Shown one piece after another: positions 8,150 to 19,200 of a stretch of 64,000 nucleotides of DNA (positions are counted from its first letter, which is position 1; each line of letters starts with the position of its first letter). Position numbers and translations under genes: made by a program. The stretch is from NCBI GenBank assembly GCA_019459145.1, contig JAIBEK010000027.1, positions 147,008 through 211,007 on the forward strand, in the 5' to 3' direction. Source of the stretch: Arenimonas sp. Its GTDB lineage: Bacteria; Pseudomonadota; Alphaproteobacteria; Rhizobiales; Rhizobiaceae. Under the pieces are notes generated by a model. The model was given only the letters and a program-made list of their open reading frames with translations, searched no databases and had not been told where the DNA came from.

Positions 8150-9403
8150 TTACTCCGCGCACGCGCCAAGGATCGGTGTCATCAGCCTTACGTGCCTATC
8201 GATACGCTCGAGAACCTTCGCCGGAGCAACACTACGTTCCGGCAGCGACCACCAAACGTCGTTGACGCGCCCGACCGTATCGACCACCGCTTTGAGCACG
8301 GCCGCTTCCGGCAGCCGCGCACGATTGGCGAAGGCCTTCCATCGCTGCACGTTCAGCGCCTTGAAGGGCCGCTCGCCGGCGAGCGACAGAGCCATGGCAT
8401 CTGCGGGGATGTAAGGGATCGTCGAGAGCACGTCATAGACGGGGGCGAACTGCGGTTTGTAACCTGCCCCCGTATAGATCAACGACCAGTTCTTCAGGTG
8501 CATGTCGCCATTGCCTGTGATGGCTGCCAGAGCCAGACGGCGGACGAACTCAAGAGCAGCGGTGGACGATACGGCAACGTTCAAGGCTGCGGCGATATCA
8601 TGATAGGCGGCGCCTTCGTATTTCCGCGAAGGATAGACGCCGAACACCTGCGCGAAATCCTCAATATGGATGCGCTCGCCGCTTGCGCCGCGATCGAAGC
8701 GTTTAACGAGCAGGACTTTGCCATCCGACAGCGTCTCGAACTCCTTCGGTATACCTTCAAACTCCGACTGCTCGACCAGTTCACGTTCCGGCACTTCCAT
8801 CCCGATCGCTGCAGCCAATGCGAGATTGGCATATTCATTTTCCGACACCCCGGGAAACGAGGTCGATGGAAACTTGGCGATGTAGGATCCCTGGTCGTCG
8901 CCGAGCGGCAATGTTAGTCCACCGCCCTTCCCCGTATTCTTGATGACCGAAAGCTTCATCTGGACGCCGGCAAGCGAGAACCGGGCCTTCGGCTTGGGAG
9001 CGGGCAGGTTGTCGAAACGCACAGCCGTTCCGTCACTCGGCACGACGCGGACGGCACCAGGCAGATCAGACCCTAGCGCGACAAGCAGGTCGAAATCGTT
9101 TCCCGCGCGAACACTCCCCGCGTGGTGTTTTTCCATCGCCTCGCGCAGCTTGTCTTCGGGAAGCAGATTGGCAAAGAACGCCGGCAATGCTCTGGCGACG
9201 GGTTTCGGATCCTTACGCAAGCCGCCAGTGGCTGCGCGAAAAGACAGACTAAGCACTGGAAAGCCGCCGGTTGCGCGATAGCTGTCCTCGAAGCTGAAGG
9301 CGTTGAAGTCGCCAGGCGTCCGAACGATTGTACCGACCTTCACATCGTTCAGCAGCACGTCGAGCGACGATATGGATCTCGGATCGGAAGCAACCTCAGA
9401 CAT
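8150..9403 (-). CDS. hipA: HipA-family serine/threonine kinase toxin
   Basis: This 417-residue protein has the HipA kinase layout. An N-terminal HipA_N region is followed by the P-loop-like GSYIAKFPS, the catalytic loop GNGDMHLKNW (Asp, His, Asn) and the metal-binding PVYDVLST. HipA toxins phosphorylate glutamyl-tRNA synthetase or related targets and cause growth arrest; the target here is unknown. The start at 9403 overlaps the hipB stop by 8 bp (ATGTCTGA), the usual coupled arrangement, and gives the expected family length. Longer in-frame starts would run inside hipB and are rejected. The kinase residues look intact. Confidence 0.92.
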   Translation of the reverse strand: MSEVASDPRSISSLDVLLNDVKVGTIVRTPGDFNAFSFEDSYRATGGFPVLSLSFRAATGGLRKDPKPVARALPAFFANLLPEDKLREAMEKHHAGSVRAGNDFDLLVALGSDLPGAVRVVPSDGTAVRFDNLPAPKPKARFSLAGVQMKLSVIKNTGKGGGLTLPLGDDQGSYIAKFPSTSFPGVSENEYANLALAAAIGMEVPERELVEQSEFEGIPKEFETLSDGKVLLVKRFDRGASGERIHIEDFAQVFGVYPSRKYEGAAYHDIAAALNVAVSSTAALEFVRRLALAAITGNGDMHLKNWSLIYTGAGYKPQFAPVYDVLSTIPYIPADAMALSLAGERPFKALNVQRWKAFANRARLPEAAVLKAVVDTVGRVNDVWWSLPERSVAPAKVLERIDRHVRLMTPILGACAE

Positions 9404-9710
9404 TCTCACCCTCATTTGGGTGAGCCATGAATGCCGGGAGATCATCCAGATCGTCGTGCGGCCGCAGCAGGGCATCAACAGCCGGAACCATCGCTTGCGG
9501 GATGAGCATCAATTCAAGCCCGAGCGCGCGGGCGATGTTGATGAGGGTCGTCGTGCGCGCAGCACTGCTTCCGGCTTCTATCTCACGATAGCGGGGACGC
9601 GATATGCCTGCCATCTCGGCAACCTGCTCCTGTGTCAGTTGTCGGACTTTACGGGCAGCTTTCAGCAATTGCCCGATTTCCAGCAGGGCATCCGATTCAG
9701 ACCGTGCCAT
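9396..9710 (-). CDS. hipB: HipB-type XRE antitoxin
   Basis: The 104-residue protein has one XRE-type helix-turn-helix (LTQEQVAEMAGISRPRYREIE) at about residues 25-50. HipB proteins bind and inactivate HipA and repress their own promoter. The C-terminal tail is longer than in E. coli HipB. It is the first gene of a two-gene operon with hipA. Its operator should lie in the AT-rich 9711-9780 region, where short TATCT/AGATA motifs recur. Confidence 0.9.
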   Translation of the reverse strand: MARSESDALLEIGQLLKAARKVRQLTQEQVAEMAGISRPRYREIEAGSSAARTTTLINIARALGLELMLIPQAMVPAVDALLRPHDDLDDLPAFMAHPNEGENV

Positions 9711-9948
9711 ATCGCCTACCCAACCATTCTCCTTGGTACAGGACGAAATATCTTAAACTCATCGATCAGGTCAACAGAAAAGATACCCTTTCGGATCATT
9801 CACCAGTATGTGATCTGTCTACATATCTTTCACGTTGTCTTCTCAATGGCCGCGCCACCGGCTCTGAGATGCGCTCACCATACATGTTTTGTTTACCGCA
9901 CGACCCTATTTCCGCTCGCCCTCGGCACTGATGCCAGAGAGAAACGGA

Positions 9949-12311
9949 ATGAGCATGCCCAAACACGATCTTTCATCACGTCATTTTCAGCGAAAAATTT
10001 CGGAATTTTGTACGGTGCGTATTGCACCGATATCCTCGAAACGGGTGCTGGAGAATATCCACCCTTACCTGATCAGCCTGATCATTTACCGCAAACGGCC
10101 GCCGATCCTAAACGGCCATCTCGACTGGACCGCGATCGGAGAGGCCTGCGATATCCAAGACGACATGACCGCTGAACTCAGAAAGCAATTGCGGCCGGCC
10201 CTTGATGCGATCATCCGTTGGCTGAAGGCGCCTCCAGTCGCTGATGACGTTTCTCTAGCAAAGCAGTCTACCCGGACAGGTAAGGCTGAAGCGGTCAAAA
10301 AGACAGCGGCCACTTCCGAGACCAGAAAACCGCAACGCGCTGCGGCCGACGTAGTCTTTGCCCGGAACACATCTGCGCAACGCGGTCCTGCGCCAAAGCA
10401 GATCAGTGCATTCCCAGATCCGCTATTTGAGGCGACCGACGATCCGGCAAGTTTTCAAGATGCGCTCATCTACCATATGCGCCGGTTTGGCGACAGCTAC
10501 TGGCAGCTCTACCGCGCGGTGGTTCGCTTGACCGAGACCTTCGACAGCAAAACGCTTCTGTCTTGGATCCAGGGCGAACGTGTTCCGCGGTCGGTCGTCA
10601 GTTTCGACATCCTGCGCCGGATCGAAATGCGTTACCGACTGCCGGAAGGGTATTTCAAGAAGAAGCTGCCGCACCAGTCGCGCTCCGTCTACGGTCACGA
10701 TCTTGGCGATATCAGCCCGGCCGAGCGGCGGCGAATTTCTTTGCATCTGCCGGATGATTTCAGCAGCCTGCCATTCACGAAGCGAGAGGAGATCCTCGAC
10801 TGGGTGCGCCGGGTGATTATCTCCGGTTCGACCGAATATCGCCGCTACCAGGCGGCGGCCAGCAAGCAGCGCTATGCGATCCGCTTTCCCGGCGTCACCT
10901 ATGGCGGCGGTTCGCTTTCGCCGCGCACCCTGGCATCTGCTGCCAATGCCAACCAGCATATGGCCGACGAGCTCGACGATCCGGATCTGCTGTCCGGTGT
11001 CGTCGATGCCCCTCCGCGTCTTTCGATGGAAATGGCCGATCTGATCCGGTTCAAGACCTCGACGCTGACGGCGATCGGATTGCAGCGCAACGGGGTATGG
11101 GGTGAAGAAACCGCTTCGCAGAAGATCGAGCATCTCGGATTGATGTTCGGCGCGCTGGCCGCCTCCCCGTCCGGCATCATCAAAGGTCGAGGCGTGCCAC
11201 TCAGTCAGTTGAGCTTTGGTCTACTTGTCTTCCCCGGAGTCTGGGACTGGTATCTGCAATGGCGCGAGCAGCGGCGTGGCTTCTACACGAAGTGGGAAGA
11301 GGACATGCTGATGGTCGCGCAGGCGCTCACACGGGCAGAGGTGGGATGGATACGCCAGCATCCGGAGCTGTTGAAGAATGTCAGGCCAATCGAAGGCCTG
11401 ATCGCATCGGAGGAGATCGAATTCGCTAGGCGCGACTGGCATGGTGCTTGCGATGCGTTTCACCGGCATGCGGCCAACCGATCGAAAGAAATTCAGCGGG
11501 TGGCGCGTGTTCATCGCGATCCGTTCGAGCCGATCCTGTGCGTTCTCGAGGCAGACAGCCCATTGGCCGAGTATCGCAAGATAACCGATGAGATCCTGAA
11601 ACGTATGCCCGATGAGGACCGTTACCCGCGGTCGGCGGCAGAGGCCGTCCGCTCGTTCCTGTTGCTGCGCCTTGGTCTGCATCTCGGCCTTCGGCAGAAA
11701 AACCTGCGTCAGCTTCGCGTCTGCCCGCGCGGGCATTTCCCGACGTCGGAGCGCCGTCTCGAAGATATGAAATGCGGGGAATTGCGCTGGAGCGATCGTG
11801 ATGGCGGCTGGGAAGTGTTGATCCCGTCGGTTGCCTTCAAGAATGCCAGCTCATCGTTTTTTGGCAAAAGCCGTTCCGCTTGATCCTGCCGGACCTGCTT
11901 GATCTCTATAAATACCTGGAGGCCTATATCGACAAGCATCGCGGCGTGCTGCTCGGGAGCGCAAAGGATCCCGGCACCTTCTTCGTCAAGACGGTGAAAA
12001 CGACGAGCCTCGACGCGGCCTATGACTCGACGAAATTCTATGAGGCTTGGAGAACGGTGATCCAGCGATACGGCATCTACAATCCGTATACTGGTCGTGG
12101 CGCCATTAAAGGTCTGCTGCCGCATGGACCACATAATCTGCGGGATATCCTCGCAACCCATATCTTAAAGCAGGCCGGGTCCTACGAACAGGCAAGTTAT
12201 GCCATCCAGGATACGCCTGATGTCGTGCAGCAGCACTACGGCCGCTTCTTGCCGCAAGACAAAGCGGCGCTTGCGGCCAAGATCCTGAACCAGGTTTGGG
12301 AAGCGGCATAA
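9949..12311 (+). pseudogene. Tyrosine site-specific recombinase split by a one-base shift
   Basis: Two overlapping frames encode one recombinase. The first (ATG 9949 to TGA 11881-11883, 644 codons) carries a long N-terminal region and the first catalytic Arg (LGLRQKNLRQL). The second, to 12311, carries the C-terminal catalytic part: HNLRDILATH (HxxR) and a terminal Tyr in VVQQHYGRF. The break lies at the six T residues 11857-11862. One extra T, or a -1 slip there, restores a continuous protein (...SFFWQKPFRLILPD). So this is a frameshift mutation, a sequencing error in a homopolymer, or programmed slippage. The long N-terminus is unlike the short XerC type, and it may have mobilised the adjacent island. 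An earlier in-frame start at 9889 is possible. Confidence 0.8.
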
Positions 12312-12320
12312 CGATCGATC

Positions 12321-12351
12321 CCGTCAGATGCAAAAATCGCAACTGACGGGT
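12321..12351. terminator. Inverted repeat after the recombinase gene
   Basis: The arms CCCGTCAGATGC and GCAACTGACGGG pair with one A-A mismatch around a short A-rich loop, 10 bases after the recombinase stop. The next gene is convergent, so the hairpin may stop transcription from the left. It lacks a T tract. Confidence 0.5.
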
Positions 12352-12491
12352 CGGCTTCGCCTTGAACGGATTCGAACCTAGAATCCACCACTTGCGAGAG
12401 GTAATAGTAATGTGTTTTTTCAGATGCTTGGCCAATTCATCGGTAATAACCAGCTGAATCGGTTCCACAAACAGATGCTGTCGACGCAGCT

Positions 12492-15116
12492 CTACGGCTG
12501 CCAATCTATCATCTGCAGCACGTTTCCTCCGAGCTTCTGAAACGCCCGCTGGCGACAGGAGAACACGATAATCTGCTGGTCTCGAGACTGCCTGTGGAGC
12601 GCATCGAACATCTTTTCGATGCGGTCGTCGTCCGAATAGACCAGCGCATCATCGAGAATGACAGGTGCAGGCCGGCCGTCGCGTGCGAGAAGCCGCGCAA
12701 ACGCCAGCCGCGTCAGGACGGACAATTGCTCCCGCATTCCCCCGCTCAGGCGATCGACATCCTCTTCCTGACCATTGCGCAAAATACTCTGGGGTAGAAG
12801 CGTCTTGTCATCGAAGGTGATGGAAACGTCGTCGAACAGCAGTCTCAACAGCGGTCCGAGCTCGGCCATGACAGGTTTGAGGTAGAGTTCACGCGCTTCA
12901 GACCTGGCATTTTCCAGGGCGGTGGTGACGCGCTGGAGGACAGCCACCTCCTTCTCGTGTGCAGCCACCCGCGCAGTCGCCGCAATATGCGCCTCCGAAG
13001 TCTCCCGCCACTTCTCTTCCACCGCCTCTTCGGATTGTGCCCGGATCTCTGCGTTCAGTCCGGCCATGGCCTCCCGCAGTGTATTGATCTCCTTGTCGAC
13101 TGCGGCTTCGATGGAGCGGGCACGCGTCAGCGCCGCCTCGATTGACGCGAGATCACCGGCATCTGTGCCCAGTTTCAGGGCATGGGCCTCAGCCTCCGAA
13201 AGCGATTGGTCCAGATCGGTGAGCGTGGCCAACAACGAGCGCTCACACTCAGCACGCGCTTCTTCCGGCCCGAGGATCGCAGCCAACTGCGCCTGATCGG
13301 AATTGAGAGACGCCAGCGTTGTTTCAGCGACGACGAAAGCGTCATCGGCACGAGACTGGTCTGGCTCGACTTCACGCAGGGCGAGGCGTGCCTGCTTGCG
13401 GCGTTCTTCGGCTTGCGCCAGTGCGCTGCGAAGGAGTGCCGGATCCTCATCCAAGTCGAGACACTCAAGGCTGATGGTATTACCTGCTTCGACTTCCTCC
13501 CTCAGTTTCGCCAGTCCCTCTGGAGCAATGAAGGACAACCGTTCTTTCAACCCCCGCAGATCAGCATTGGCCTGCTGTGCCCTTGCCTGCCTGTCTCGCG
13601 CTGCAGAGAGGCTATCAACGCCCATTGACGCAAGAAGGGCGGTTCTTGCCGCTTCTGCCTGCACCAGTTGGTTGTCGCTCCGACCGGGGCGGTTCGAACG
13701 CAAGCTGATTGTCCCAATTCCTGGGACTTCGAGCCGAGCATGTCCGTCGTAGGTCCGGTCTTCGCCATCTGCCAAGGGCTCGCCGTTGAGGGTCACCGTT
13801 TCGGCTGTATCGGCTTCGTAGTGGATTGATACTGACGGGCGAGCGGCGTCATCGATGGCACGCAACTTGGCGATTTCGACTTCGCATGCCTGCAGCTCTT
13901 CGACGGACTTTGTCGGGATTTGAAGGAGTGCGTATTGAGCCTCACCCTCTTCGATGCTTTGACGGATCTTCTCTGCCTCGGCCAAGCGCTGCTTCAAACC
14001 AGCCAGGCGCTCGTGCGCCTCGCGTGCCTTTGTTGCCGCGTCGAAACGGGCAAGCCGCTCGCGGAGCTCCTGCTCCTCAGTCTCGGCGATGTCCACGTTC
14101 TTGCGTGCCATTTCGATCGCGTCGGCCGCCTCCCGGCGCCGCTTTATCGCTTCAGCCCTATCGATCTCGGCAGAAGACAGACTGCCTTGCAGAAAGGCCG
14201 CCTTTCCACGAGCTTCGGCGAATGCCTTAAACTCCCGCTCTGCTGCGTTTCGCCTTTCGCGAACAAGCTTCAGTTCCGCTTCTGCCGTCTTCAGCTTTTC
14301 GTTCTGCGCCTTGGCGGCATCAAACCTGCTCTGGGCTGCCTGAATGGCCGTCCTGCGCTCTTCTTTTTCTGCAGGACTGTCGAGTTCGGCAAGTCGCGCT
14401 GCTGCACTCGCGCGTTGATCCAGCGCTTGGCGCAATCGGGTCACCTCGGCTGCCAGCCGCGCCTCATCCGCGGCGAGCCTCTCCCGTTCCTCGATAGCAG
14501 CTGCATAGCGACCGCCAGCTTTCGGTCTGCCGGTCGCCGTGACCATGTCTGCGAGGGCCTCTTTCACGGCCGCCATGATCTCGGCCATCCGACGCCCGCC
14601 AGTGACGGCTTCCACCTCGCCTTGGACGGATTCGAGCAGGCTTTGACGAACCTGTTTTTCCCCCTCCTCCTCCGTCCGGCTTCGTTTCTCGATGCCCGTG
14701 ATGCCTTGGCGGACCCACAGGAGACCCGCAGGTCCGGAGGTCCCTCCCCTGATCAGGCTGGTGATGTAGTTTTCTGCCTCATCCGCCTGGGCGACAAGAC
14801 GGCCGGATCCAAGATCCACCACACGGGCTGACCTCCCACCATAATACTGCTTGGTAATTCGGAAGCTGCCCTCGCCGGTCGTGATATCGGCTTCGACCAA
14901 CGGGTTGCCACCACTATAGGGGCGCAATCTCTGAACATCACCCGGGGTGCCGGAATGAGGTTGGAAGAAGAGTGCATGCAGGGCTTCAAAACTCGTCGAT
15001 TTGCCGAACTCATTCGCCGCGCAGAGCACGTTGACGCCATCGCCGATACTTTCAATGGCAACGCCGCGGCCGGCAAACCGTTTGACGTTGAAGAGACGCA
15101 AGGCTGAGATCTTCAT
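12492..15116 (-). CDS. Rad50/SbcC/YhaN-like AAA ATPase
   Basis: The 874-residue protein has an SMC/Rad50 plan. An N-terminal ATP site includes NEFGKSTSFEAL near residue 38. Long coiled-coil segments rich in Glu, Arg and Ala span about residues 180-760, interrupted by a globular hinge-like part near 410-480. The C-terminal half-site has the signature LSGGMREQL and Walker B PVILDDALVYSDD. It overlaps the phosphoesterase gene by 4 bp (ATGA), as the Rad50-like partner of an Mre11-like nuclease. The closest family model is YhaN/SbcC. It is the last gene of an operon starting with the DUF4011 helicase, which suggests a role in DNA-targeting defence or end processing. Confidence 0.85.
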   Translation of the reverse strand: MKISALRLFNVKRFAGRGVAIESIGDGVNVLCAANEFGKSTSFEALHALFFQPHSGTPGDVQRLRPYSGGNPLVEADITTGEGSFRITKQYYGGRSARVVDLGSGRLVAQADEAENYITSLIRGGTSGPAGLLWVRQGITGIEKRSRTEEEGEKQVRQSLLESVQGEVEAVTGGRRMAEIMAAVKEALADMVTATGRPKAGGRYAAAIEERERLAADEARLAAEVTRLRQALDQRASAAARLAELDSPAEKEERRTAIQAAQSRFDAAKAQNEKLKTAEAELKLVRERRNAAEREFKAFAEARGKAAFLQGSLSSAEIDRAEAIKRRREAADAIEMARKNVDIAETEEQELRERLARFDAATKAREAHERLAGLKQRLAEAEKIRQSIEEGEAQYALLQIPTKSVEELQACEVEIAKLRAIDDAARPSVSIHYEADTAETVTLNGEPLADGEDRTYDGHARLEVPGIGTISLRSNRPGRSDNQLVQAEAARTALLASMGVDSLSAARDRQARAQQANADLRGLKERLSFIAPEGLAKLREEVEAGNTISLECLDLDEDPALLRSALAQAEERRKQARLALREVEPDQSRADDAFVVAETTLASLNSDQAQLAAILGPEEARAECERSLLATLTDLDQSLSEAEAHALKLGTDAGDLASIEAALTRARSIEAAVDKEINTLREAMAGLNAEIRAQSEEAVEEKWRETSEAHIAATARVAAHEKEVAVLQRVTTALENARSEARELYLKPVMAELGPLLRLLFDDVSITFDDKTLLPQSILRNGQEEDVDRLSGGMREQLSVLTRLAFARLLARDGRPAPVILDDALVYSDDDRIEKMFDALHRQSRDQQIIVFSCRQRAFQKLGGNVLQMIDWQP

Positions 15117-16236
15117 GGCGTGATTGCCTGCGTATAGGAATATAGGCGCATCAAGGCCGCCCGCGCGATCTCGCGCTCGGATATAGGTCGACGTTCATCT
15201 GTAGACTCGGCAAGCAGCGCATTGGCAGCTTCACGCAGGGCACCGCCACGATCGATCTGATCCAGGTCTTCCAGCTCGCATTCTGTGGCTAGTCCATTCT
15301 GATCCAGCTCCAGAAAAGCGAAATCCGGAGCTGCCTTTTCAACGGCGGCGACGAGCTCAGCACGCGCAGCAAGACGAGTGTGCCCTGATGCCACTACCCG
15401 GAGCAGCGAGTTCCTCCGTTCTCGTAGAGCCGGGAGCAAGGTATTGAGAGCAGCCTCTGGGGCGTCACCGTCAAGCAAATGAAGATCGAGGTTACGCCAG
15501 GCAAACGTCGCGGTGGGCAATGCCTGAACATCTGGGGTACCGGACGAGCCGGCAATCGTGACCAGAAGAGCCGTACCCGGCGCGTCGTGCTTGAAACGGT
15601 CCGGCTCAGGTGTCCCGCAATAATGAGTTCGCGGGTCTACACTCACAGAGCCGTGCCAGTCCCCAAGCGCAAGATAGTCGAGCCCCGCACGTTTTGCCCG
15701 GTCTGGTGCAATGACCTCGGACGCGGCACCCTCTTCTGAAAAGCTGCGAATGGCTCCATGAGCCAGTCCAATTCGCAGCGTCCCATCGGGTGAGGCATGA
15801 CCATCCATCCATTCCGTCAGGTCTCGGCCGGGGCGACGGGTGGTGCAAGGTGCCGGCAACAAGACCACACCGCTCGCTAATTCGATCGGCTGGGGCTCGA
15901 CCGCGAGTACGGCGTTTTTGGTGCTTCTGCCTTTAGCGTCGTCCAGAGTTGCGAAGCCTGCAGGGAATCGTGATTTCCTGGCAGGATGACCCACCTGATG
16001 GCGGGATCATGCGCCATTTCGGCAAAAGCCTGGCGTCGCACATGCGGTGCGGGCGTCTCGGTATCGAAGGTATCTCCTGCGAGCAGCACCGTCGTGGCGT
16101 TTTGCTCGCGAGCGTGTGCAGCCAGCCGGGTGATCACCGTGTGTCTTGCTTCGCGCAAGCGGCTGGGCAAGTCACCCTCGAAGTTGCCGAAACGCTTTCC
16201 GAGATGAAGATCGCTGGAATGGATAAATCGAAACAT
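15113..16236 (-). pseudogene. Mre11/SbcD/YhaO-like metallophosphoesterase, frameshifted
   Basis: The N-terminal part (start 16236) shows the calcineurin-like metal motifs SSDLHLGKRFG, LAGDTFD and LPGNHDS. The frame then runs into a stop near 15877. The rest of the enzyme, including LALGDWHG and YCGTPEPDRF, continues in the next frame down to 15113. The frames join at a run of five A on the minus strand (T at 15915-15919). One extra A, or a -1 slip, gives a smooth ...KAEAPKNAVLAVEP... junction. Whether this is a real mutation or a homopolymer error cannot be decided here. The gene starts 2 bases after the helicase stop and overlaps the Rad50-like gene by 4 bp, so it is translationally coupled in the operon. 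Confidence 0.82.
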
Positions 16237-16238
16237 GA

Positions 16239-19200
16239 CTACTCAGGTGTTTGGATGGTTGACGCATGCGACCGCGCCACTGCAATTGCTTCGTCCAGCC
16301 GTGCGCGGGAAACGGCGGCAAGGCGTTCGACACCGAGCAGTCGAGCCAGATCACGCGCCGGGTCTGGCTGATCCAGCAGATCTGGGTTGTCGGAGACGAC
16401 AGAGGCAAGTTCCGCAAGCGGTATATCTGCGATCGACCTGCGCGCGTCCTCGCTGGTCGGCTGCCGATACGGCATGATCTTTGAAACGGTGCCCACCTTC
16501 CAGATGAATTCGCCGCTCGACTCCTTGGTCGTGTCATAACCGCGGAGGTGGAGATCTATCCGCTCCCTGATCCGCCCGCCCGTGCGCAACCAGCCATGCG
16601 CCCGGGATATACGCTGGGCAAGAATGTCTGCGCGTAACGGGCTTTCAGTTTCGATGACTGCCTCGATCATCCTGCGCAGGGTATCGCGATAGCCAAATTC
16701 AAAAAACTGATCTGGCTCGGCTCGGAAACTGGAAAGATCGGTGACCTTGTATCCCCGCTCGTTCGAAGTTTTGTTGCTGGCCAAGGTGGGCGTGGGTGGC
16801 ATTTCCAGAGTTTGCGGCTCGCTGGACAGTGGCCGCTCCTCCGCAGAAACGCGTTCAGCCTCGAAGGCGACCGGCGGGAACTCGATCGGCTCAACGGAGG
16901 TTGTAGTCTCGTCGATACGATTTTCTTCGGTCCCTTCAACCTCGTGTCCCATATCCCAACGGGTCACAGCGCTTTCTGTTTCTGCAGCACGAAGTGCCCG
17001 GCTCTCCTCCAATAGGGCCTCCAGGCTGCCATGAAGCCGCTCGGCGCAGCCTGTGGCATCGAACCACCAATCGGTCGACCAGACGCGGAGGATGTTCCAG
17101 CCGAGACCTCTCAACACCTGTTCACGGACCTTATCGCGGTCTCTAGCGGTGGCGGATCGGTGATACGTCGCCCCGTCGCATTCGATGCCGGCGAGGAAAG
17201 TGCCAGCCAGATCTGGGTGACGGATACCAAAATCGATCCGGAATCCGGAGATGCCGACCTGCGGCACAATACGCCAGCCACGCCGTTCCAGTTGCGCTGC
17301 CACGGCCTCTTCGAAAGGAGACTCGAAACCGCCGACAGAGCCGATATCCGCAGCCGGCAGGGCGACCGGACCGCGCTCGGCATAGTCGAGGAAAGTCTTG
17401 AGGTGATGCACGGCCAGTGCCTTGGTGCGTGTCGGGTCGATCTGGTCGGCCGTGAACCCCGAGAACACGACAAGTTCCTGCCGGGCACGTGTGACTGCGA
17501 CGTTCAGACGACGTTCGCCTCCATCGCGGTTCAGCGCACCGAAGTCCATCGTCAGCTTGCCTGCGGTATCCTTCCAGAAGGTGATCGAGAAAAGAATGAC
17601 GTCACGCTCATCGCCCTGAACGTTCTCCAGGTTCTTGACGATGGTGGGCTCGACCCGCTCTTCGGCAAAAAACCACTCGAGCTCCGGCTCATCGCGGCGC
17701 GCGGCATCCAGAAGATCGAGAATCAGAGATTGCTGCTGCGCATTGAAGGTGATCACTCCCAACGTCGGGCGATCGGTTTCAGGCATCTTCAGCCATGCCT
17801 TCATTCGGGAAACGGCTTCTCTTGCGACAGCATCCGCTTCTGGTCGGTTGGTTCGGCTCTTGCCGCGGTCATAGACACCCGTTGGGACTTTCCGCAGATG
17901 CACGGCACGGTCTTCGACGACCGGCGACGGAAAAGTCACCAGCCGGTTCTGATAGTAATGATGATTGGAGAAGGCGATCAGAGACTCGCTTCGGCTGCGA
18001 TAGTGCCATCGCAGATCGCGCGTTGGGATGCCAGCGGCCTTCGCCTCGTCGAGAATGCTCTCAAGGTCTTTCTCGTGATCAGCGACGTCTTCCTCTTCCT
18101 CGTTGCGTCCGAAGAAGTTCGTCGGCGGCAACTGCTTGGGATCGCCGACGATGATCGTCTGGCGGGCCCGCGCGATGGCACCCACAGCGTCCCAAGTCGT
18201 AATCTGCGACGCCTCATCGAAGATCACAACATCGAACAGCGCCTGGTTCGGTGGCAGATACTGAGCGATCGACAAGGGTGACATCAGCATGCAGGGGGCG
18301 AGCTTCGAAAAGCTCTGCGGCATCTTGCTGATCATATCCCGTATGGACTGGCTGGGTCGCTGCAACTCCATCTGATAGCGCAGCAGCCCGAGCTCCGAAT
18401 TGCGGGGAACGCTCTGCACGGGCGGTAATCCGTGGGCGATAGCGCTGATGACGCGCGATGTCGCGTGTGAGCGCACGAGATCGTCAATGTCGCGGAATTC
18501 AGTGATCGCGTTCTCGTGCTGGAAGCGCCTAAAGTTTCGCAAAACCGGGTCGGCGTCGAGGACCTTCGGAAGCCACCACCTGGCATAGCCCAGGCGAAAC
18601 GAAGCCCGTGTCTCATCCGGTCGGATTGCGCCTGTTTCGAGCTGTTCGACCAGCGATGACAGATTCGCCTGCACCGCCTGATTTCTGATCCGGCACCAGG
18701 CTGACCAATCACGAAGCAGATGCCTTGCGCCGATGAGGGCGTCGAGTTTGTCCCTCACCGTCGCGAGGTCGGCACCATCCTTCCCAAAAAGACTGTCGCG
18801 CCCGGCGATCGTGCTGAAGCGCCGTTGCGCCTCCTTCATGCCGTCGACCGCCGCCAGCAACCTGTCGCCTGCAGGTCGGACCACATCGTCTTGGACGACC
18901 GCGCGAAGACATGGCGCAAGAGCGCGGAGCGTCATCCGGGTCTCTTCCTGATCGCGGCCCGGTAACGGGATTATCGCACGAAGCTCCCGCGCAATGTCCA
19001 GCACTGCCGCAACGGCTCCAACATCTGTGGCCAGGCCACCGACCGGCAGAGGCTTACCGTTCAAGAAATTCTGATCAATTGCCAAAAGGCAATCCTTCAT
19101 GCGCCGCAAAAGGGGAAGATCCCGCTCCGGATCCACGGAACCCTGCTCGACATAGCTCTGGAGGAGCTTCTGAACCTTGCGTTTGCCCAGCATCGCATTC

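Noticed and set aside
8192..8917. Plus-strand frame opposite hipA
   Set aside because: HipA kinase motifs are intact on the minus strand, so this is a shadow.
12355..12400. tRNA-like T-loop sequence (GGATTCGAACC) after the recombinase, a possible attachment site
   Set aside because: The flanking bases do not fold into a T-stem or a full tRNA, and no second copy was found in the window to serve as the other end.
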